This document shows positions 5,417-7,200 of a DNA stretch of 7,200 nucleotides, one piece after another. The stretch comes from Nitrospinota bacterium (GTDB lineage Bacteria; UBA8248). The position numbers and the translations under genes were made by a program. The stretch covers positions 1 through 7,200 of the forward strand of contig DNYS01000072.1 of assembly GCA_003506735.1 (NCBI GenBank), in the 5' to 3' direction. Below the pieces are notes generated by a model. That model was not told where the DNA came from and did no database searches. It saw only the letters and a list, made by a program, of their open reading frames with translations. Every line of letters begins with the position of its first letter. Positions within the stretch are counted from its first letter, which is position 1.

Positions 5417-6190
5417 ATGGCGTTGAAACCCAGGCCGCATTCCCCTGGCCCTTCCGGGATCGCCTATTCCTGCACCCGATATCAGATGTATTTGGCCGCT
5501 GGCGGGGCGTTGGTGGTGCTCGTCATTTCGTTTGGCCTGGGATATGTCATGGCCGAGCGCCAACTGAGCGAAGAGGCCCGGCGCGGATTGGCGATAGCGA
5601 GGTCGGCAACCGCGGTTTCATCCTCGAACGAGCGGGAGGCGACCGTTCGGATTTCCAGCCTTGGCACAGATTCGGGACGGAATAACGAGACAACGAGGAT
5701 TGAGCCGAGTTTTTACAAGGTTCTTTTGGAAAAAAATAAACCAAATGGCGAAAAAATGGGCCCCCTGAAGCTACTGAACGCTCCCGCTCCGGCGAAGAGT
5801 GCCCGCTCGGGGCGCGCTCCGGTCCCCGCCCCGAGAACTCCCGCGCAGGCGAAAAACGGCTCCACCCCCAAAACCAAACCCGGACTCATCTCCATCGGCG
5901 GCAGGGCTCCCGCGAAAGCGATCTCCCCGAAAACCAAGTCAACCAATCGGGGGATGCTCTTCACTATCCAGGTTCTTTCGGTCCAAAATCCCGAAAGAGC
6001 CATCCGCATTTTGCGAAAACTTCGAGACAAGGGTTTTTCCGCCTTTATTCAGCGGGTCGAGATCAAGGAAAGGGGCGCATGGCTCCGAATTCGGGTGGGC
6101 CGGTTCCCGGACCGGGAGTCCGCCCTGCGGACCCTGCAATCACTTCGGGCAAAAACCTCGCTACAGGGGGGGCAAATTGTCCCGCTCTAG
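5417..6190 (+). CDS. Membrane-anchored SPOR-domain protein
   Basis: Probable envelope protein that binds septal peptidoglycan. The product has 257 residues in four parts. A short N-terminal tail is followed by one hydrophobic segment at about 25-45 (YLAAGGALVVLVISFGLGYVM), giving an N-in, C-out inner-membrane topology. A flexible basic Pro/Ala/Lys-rich linker covers about 48-178. A C-terminal SPOR domain covers about 181-257, starting FTIQVLSVQNPERA and containing RVGRFPDRESA, the usual strand-helix-strand pattern. Between membrane segment and linker is SFYKVLL (98-104), resembling the F-Y-x-x-L motif seen in many SPOR proteins. SPOR domains in FtsN, DedD and DamX bind glycan strands stripped of stem peptides at division sites; a division role here is inferred from the family. 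The start is ATG at 5417 with GGTGGAG 11 nt upstream. It follows argS by 129 nt. It is not clearly FtsN, so no symbol is given. Confidence 0.85.
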   Translation: MALKPRPHSPGPSGIAYSCTRYQMYLAAGGALVVLVISFGLGYVMAERQLSEEARRGLAIARSATAVSSSNEREATVRISSLGTDSGRNNETTRIEPSFYKVLLEKNKPNGEKMGPLKLLNAPAPAKSARSGRAPVPAPRTPAQAKNGSTPKTKPGLISIGGRAPAKAISPKTKSTNRGMLFTIQVLSVQNPERAIRILRKLRDKGFSAFIQRVEIKERGAWLRIRVGRFPDRESALRTLQSLRAKTSLQGGQIVPL

Positions 6191-6247
6191 AATTCAGATA
6201 TCCCATTCAAGCCCTATCCGCACCGTTTCCGTCGGATTCCCCGCTCC

Positions 6248-6276
6248 TTGACACTCCCGGACGGCGTTTCTAATAT
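6248..6276 (+). promoter_or_regulatory. Strong sigma-70-type promoter for lipA
   Basis: TTGACA (6248-6253) is a perfect -35. An optimal 17-nt spacer leads to TAATAT (6271-6276), a 4/6 match to the -10 that keeps the TA start and final AT. Transcription should start near 6283, about 30 nt before the lipA ATG, leaving a short leader that contains the Shine-Dalgarno. It is the best promoter in the window and indicates that lipA can be transcribed independently of the SPOR gene. Confidence 0.75.
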
Positions 6277-6311
6277 GCCTCGGCTTGTTATCCGGAGGCA
6301 GAGGATTTTCA

Positions 6312-7200
6312 ATGGTTTCGCGCAGATTTCCGCCATGGCTGGTCAAGCGCCTTCCGAATCCGAGTCAGGCGCACAGACTCAAGGCTCTCTTGAGGGAGAA
6401 CCGTCTTTTCACGGTGTGCGAGGAGGCCCGGTGTCCCAATTTGTTCGAATGTTTTGCCCGGGGGACCGCCACTTTTATGATTGGCGGCGATATTTGCACG
6501 CGGACATGCGGATACTGCGCGGTAGAAAAGGGCGATCCGGGGCCTCTGGATTGGGAAGAGCCGGGCCATGTGGGTGAGACCGCCGCCCGGCTCGGGCTTC
6601 AGCATGTGGTCGTCACGATGGTGAACCGGGACGATCTCCCCGATGGCGCGGCGGGGCACGTGGTGGCCACGATAGAGGCGATTCGCGAGCGTCTTCCCGA
6701 GGCGACCGTCGAAGTGCTGGTTTCGGATTTCATGGGTAATTTCAGGGCCGTGGAAACGGTCGTTCGGGCAAAGCCGGACGTTTTCAACCACAATATCGAA
6801 ACGGTGAAGCGCTTGTTCAAAAAGACGCGGCCCAAGGGAGATTACGAGCGTTCCCTCCGGGTGATCGGGATGGCCCGGGAGATCAATCCGGACATGACGA
6901 CCAAAAGCGGAACGATGGTGGGGCTGGGGGAAACCGAAGAAGACGTTTTCGAGTTGATGGAGGATCTCAGGCGGCCTGATGTAGATTGCCAGATCATGAC
7001 CATCGGGCAATATCTCCAGCCGCGAAAAAAGGCGCTCCCCGTCCGCGAGTACGTTCACCCCGACACCTTCGAGCGTTACCGGGCGGTGGGAATGAAATTT
7101 GGATTCGCCCACATATATGCAGGCCCGTTTGTCCGCAGCTCCTATAACGCCCGCGAGGCCATGCTGGCGGCGGTGGGTGAGGCAAATGGCCATTCGGCGG
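6312..7200 (+). CDS. lipA: Lipoyl synthase (3' end outside window)
   Basis: Radical SAM enzyme that inserts two sulfurs into protein-bound octanoyl groups, making the lipoyl cofactor of 2-oxoacid dehydrogenases and the glycine cleavage system. The frame is open from ATG 6312 to the window end (296 codons). Family length is about 290-320, so only a few residues are missing. The auxiliary 4Fe-4S cluster motif C36-x4-C41-x5-C47 (CEEARCPNLFEC) and the radical SAM motif C62-x3-C66-x2-C69 (CTRTCGYC) are both intact. RSSYNA (275-280) supplies the serine ligand of the auxiliary cluster. Other signatures are RGTATFMI, NRDDLPDGAAGH, PDVFNHNIETV, TKSGTMVGLGET and LTIGQYLQP-like MTIGQYLQP. The start is supported by the N-terminal PPWLVKRLP and by AGAGGA a few nt upstream. 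It has its own strong promoter. The neighbour downstream, commonly lipB or a dehydrogenase gene in other bacteria, is not visible. Confidence 0.97.
   Translation, partial: MVSRRFPPWLVKRLPNPSQAHRLKALLRENRLFTVCEEARCPNLFECFARGTATFMIGGDICTRTCGYCAVEKGDPGPLDWEEPGHVGETAARLGLQHVVVTMVNRDDLPDGAAGHVVATIEAIRERLPEATVEVLVSDFMGNFRAVETVVRAKPDVFNHNIETVKRLFKKTRPKGDYERSLRVIGMAREINPDMTTKSGTMVGLGETEEDVFELMEDLRRPDVDCQIMTIGQYLQPRKKALPVREYVHPDTFERYRAVGMKFGFAHIYAGPFVRSSYNAREAMLAAVGEANGHSA

Noticed and set aside
5730..5757. A7 and A6 runs in the SPOR linker as a programmed frameshift site
   Set aside because: The frame continues correctly into a complete SPOR domain, no clear downstream stimulatory structure was found, and alternative frames give no sensible product.
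6219..6240. ATCCG/CGGAT stem after the SPOR gene as a terminator
   Set aside because: A 5-bp stem with a 12-nt loop and no T run is too weak to call.
6248..6577. 109-codon plus-strand frame beginning at the lipA promoter
   Set aside because: It is out of frame with lipA, covers the promoter and Shine-Dalgarno, and has no family resemblance.
6309..7193. 294-codon minus-strand frame opposite lipA
   Set aside because: Shadow of lipA, whose cysteine motifs are intact on the plus strand.

Overview
The window is about 60% G+C and densely packed with bacterial housekeeping genes. All are complete except the first and last, which run off the window edges. In order: the 3' part of aspS (aspartyl-tRNA synthetase, +), era (ribosome-assembly GTPase, +), rpsU (ribosomal protein bS21, on the minus strand), recO (recombination mediator, +), argS (arginyl-tRNA synthetase, +), a membrane-anchored SPOR-domain protein (+), and most of lipA (lipoyl synthase, +). 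I found no tRNA or rRNA gene, CRISPR array, insertion sequence or phage gene, and no clear sign of recent gene transfer.

Organism: a high-GC Gram-negative bacterium. The SPOR protein implies a murein-binding envelope protein, and bS21, GTG starts and the 'MSTRAG' type of ArgRS fit a lineage near the former Deltaproteobacteria or related deep-branching phyla. This placement is an impression from gene content; 7 kb of housekeeping genes without a search cannot fix the phylum.

Layout: aspS and era are co-directional with a 59-nt gap, in which a GC-rich hairpin overlaps the era ribosome-binding site. rpsU converges on era and diverges from recO. The 179-nt rpsU-recO spacer carries a good rpsU promoter candidate, a 7-bp inverted repeat and a weaker recO promoter candidate. 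recO and argS are 11 nt apart, and the argS Shine-Dalgarno overlaps the recO stop codon, so they are probably translationally coupled. The SPOR gene follows after 129 nt with a modest promoter candidate. lipA follows after 121 nt with the best promoter in the window: a perfect TTGACA, a 17-bp spacer and TAATAT.

Functional theme: most genes serve translation (two aminoacyl-tRNA synthetases, Era, bS21). RecO (DNA repair), the SPOR protein (cell envelope or division) and LipA (cofactor synthesis) are associated by position only. No new multi-gene system is evident. The most unusual signal is a textbook-shaped intrinsic terminator (6-bp GC stem followed by T7-AA-T7) inside the argS coding region.
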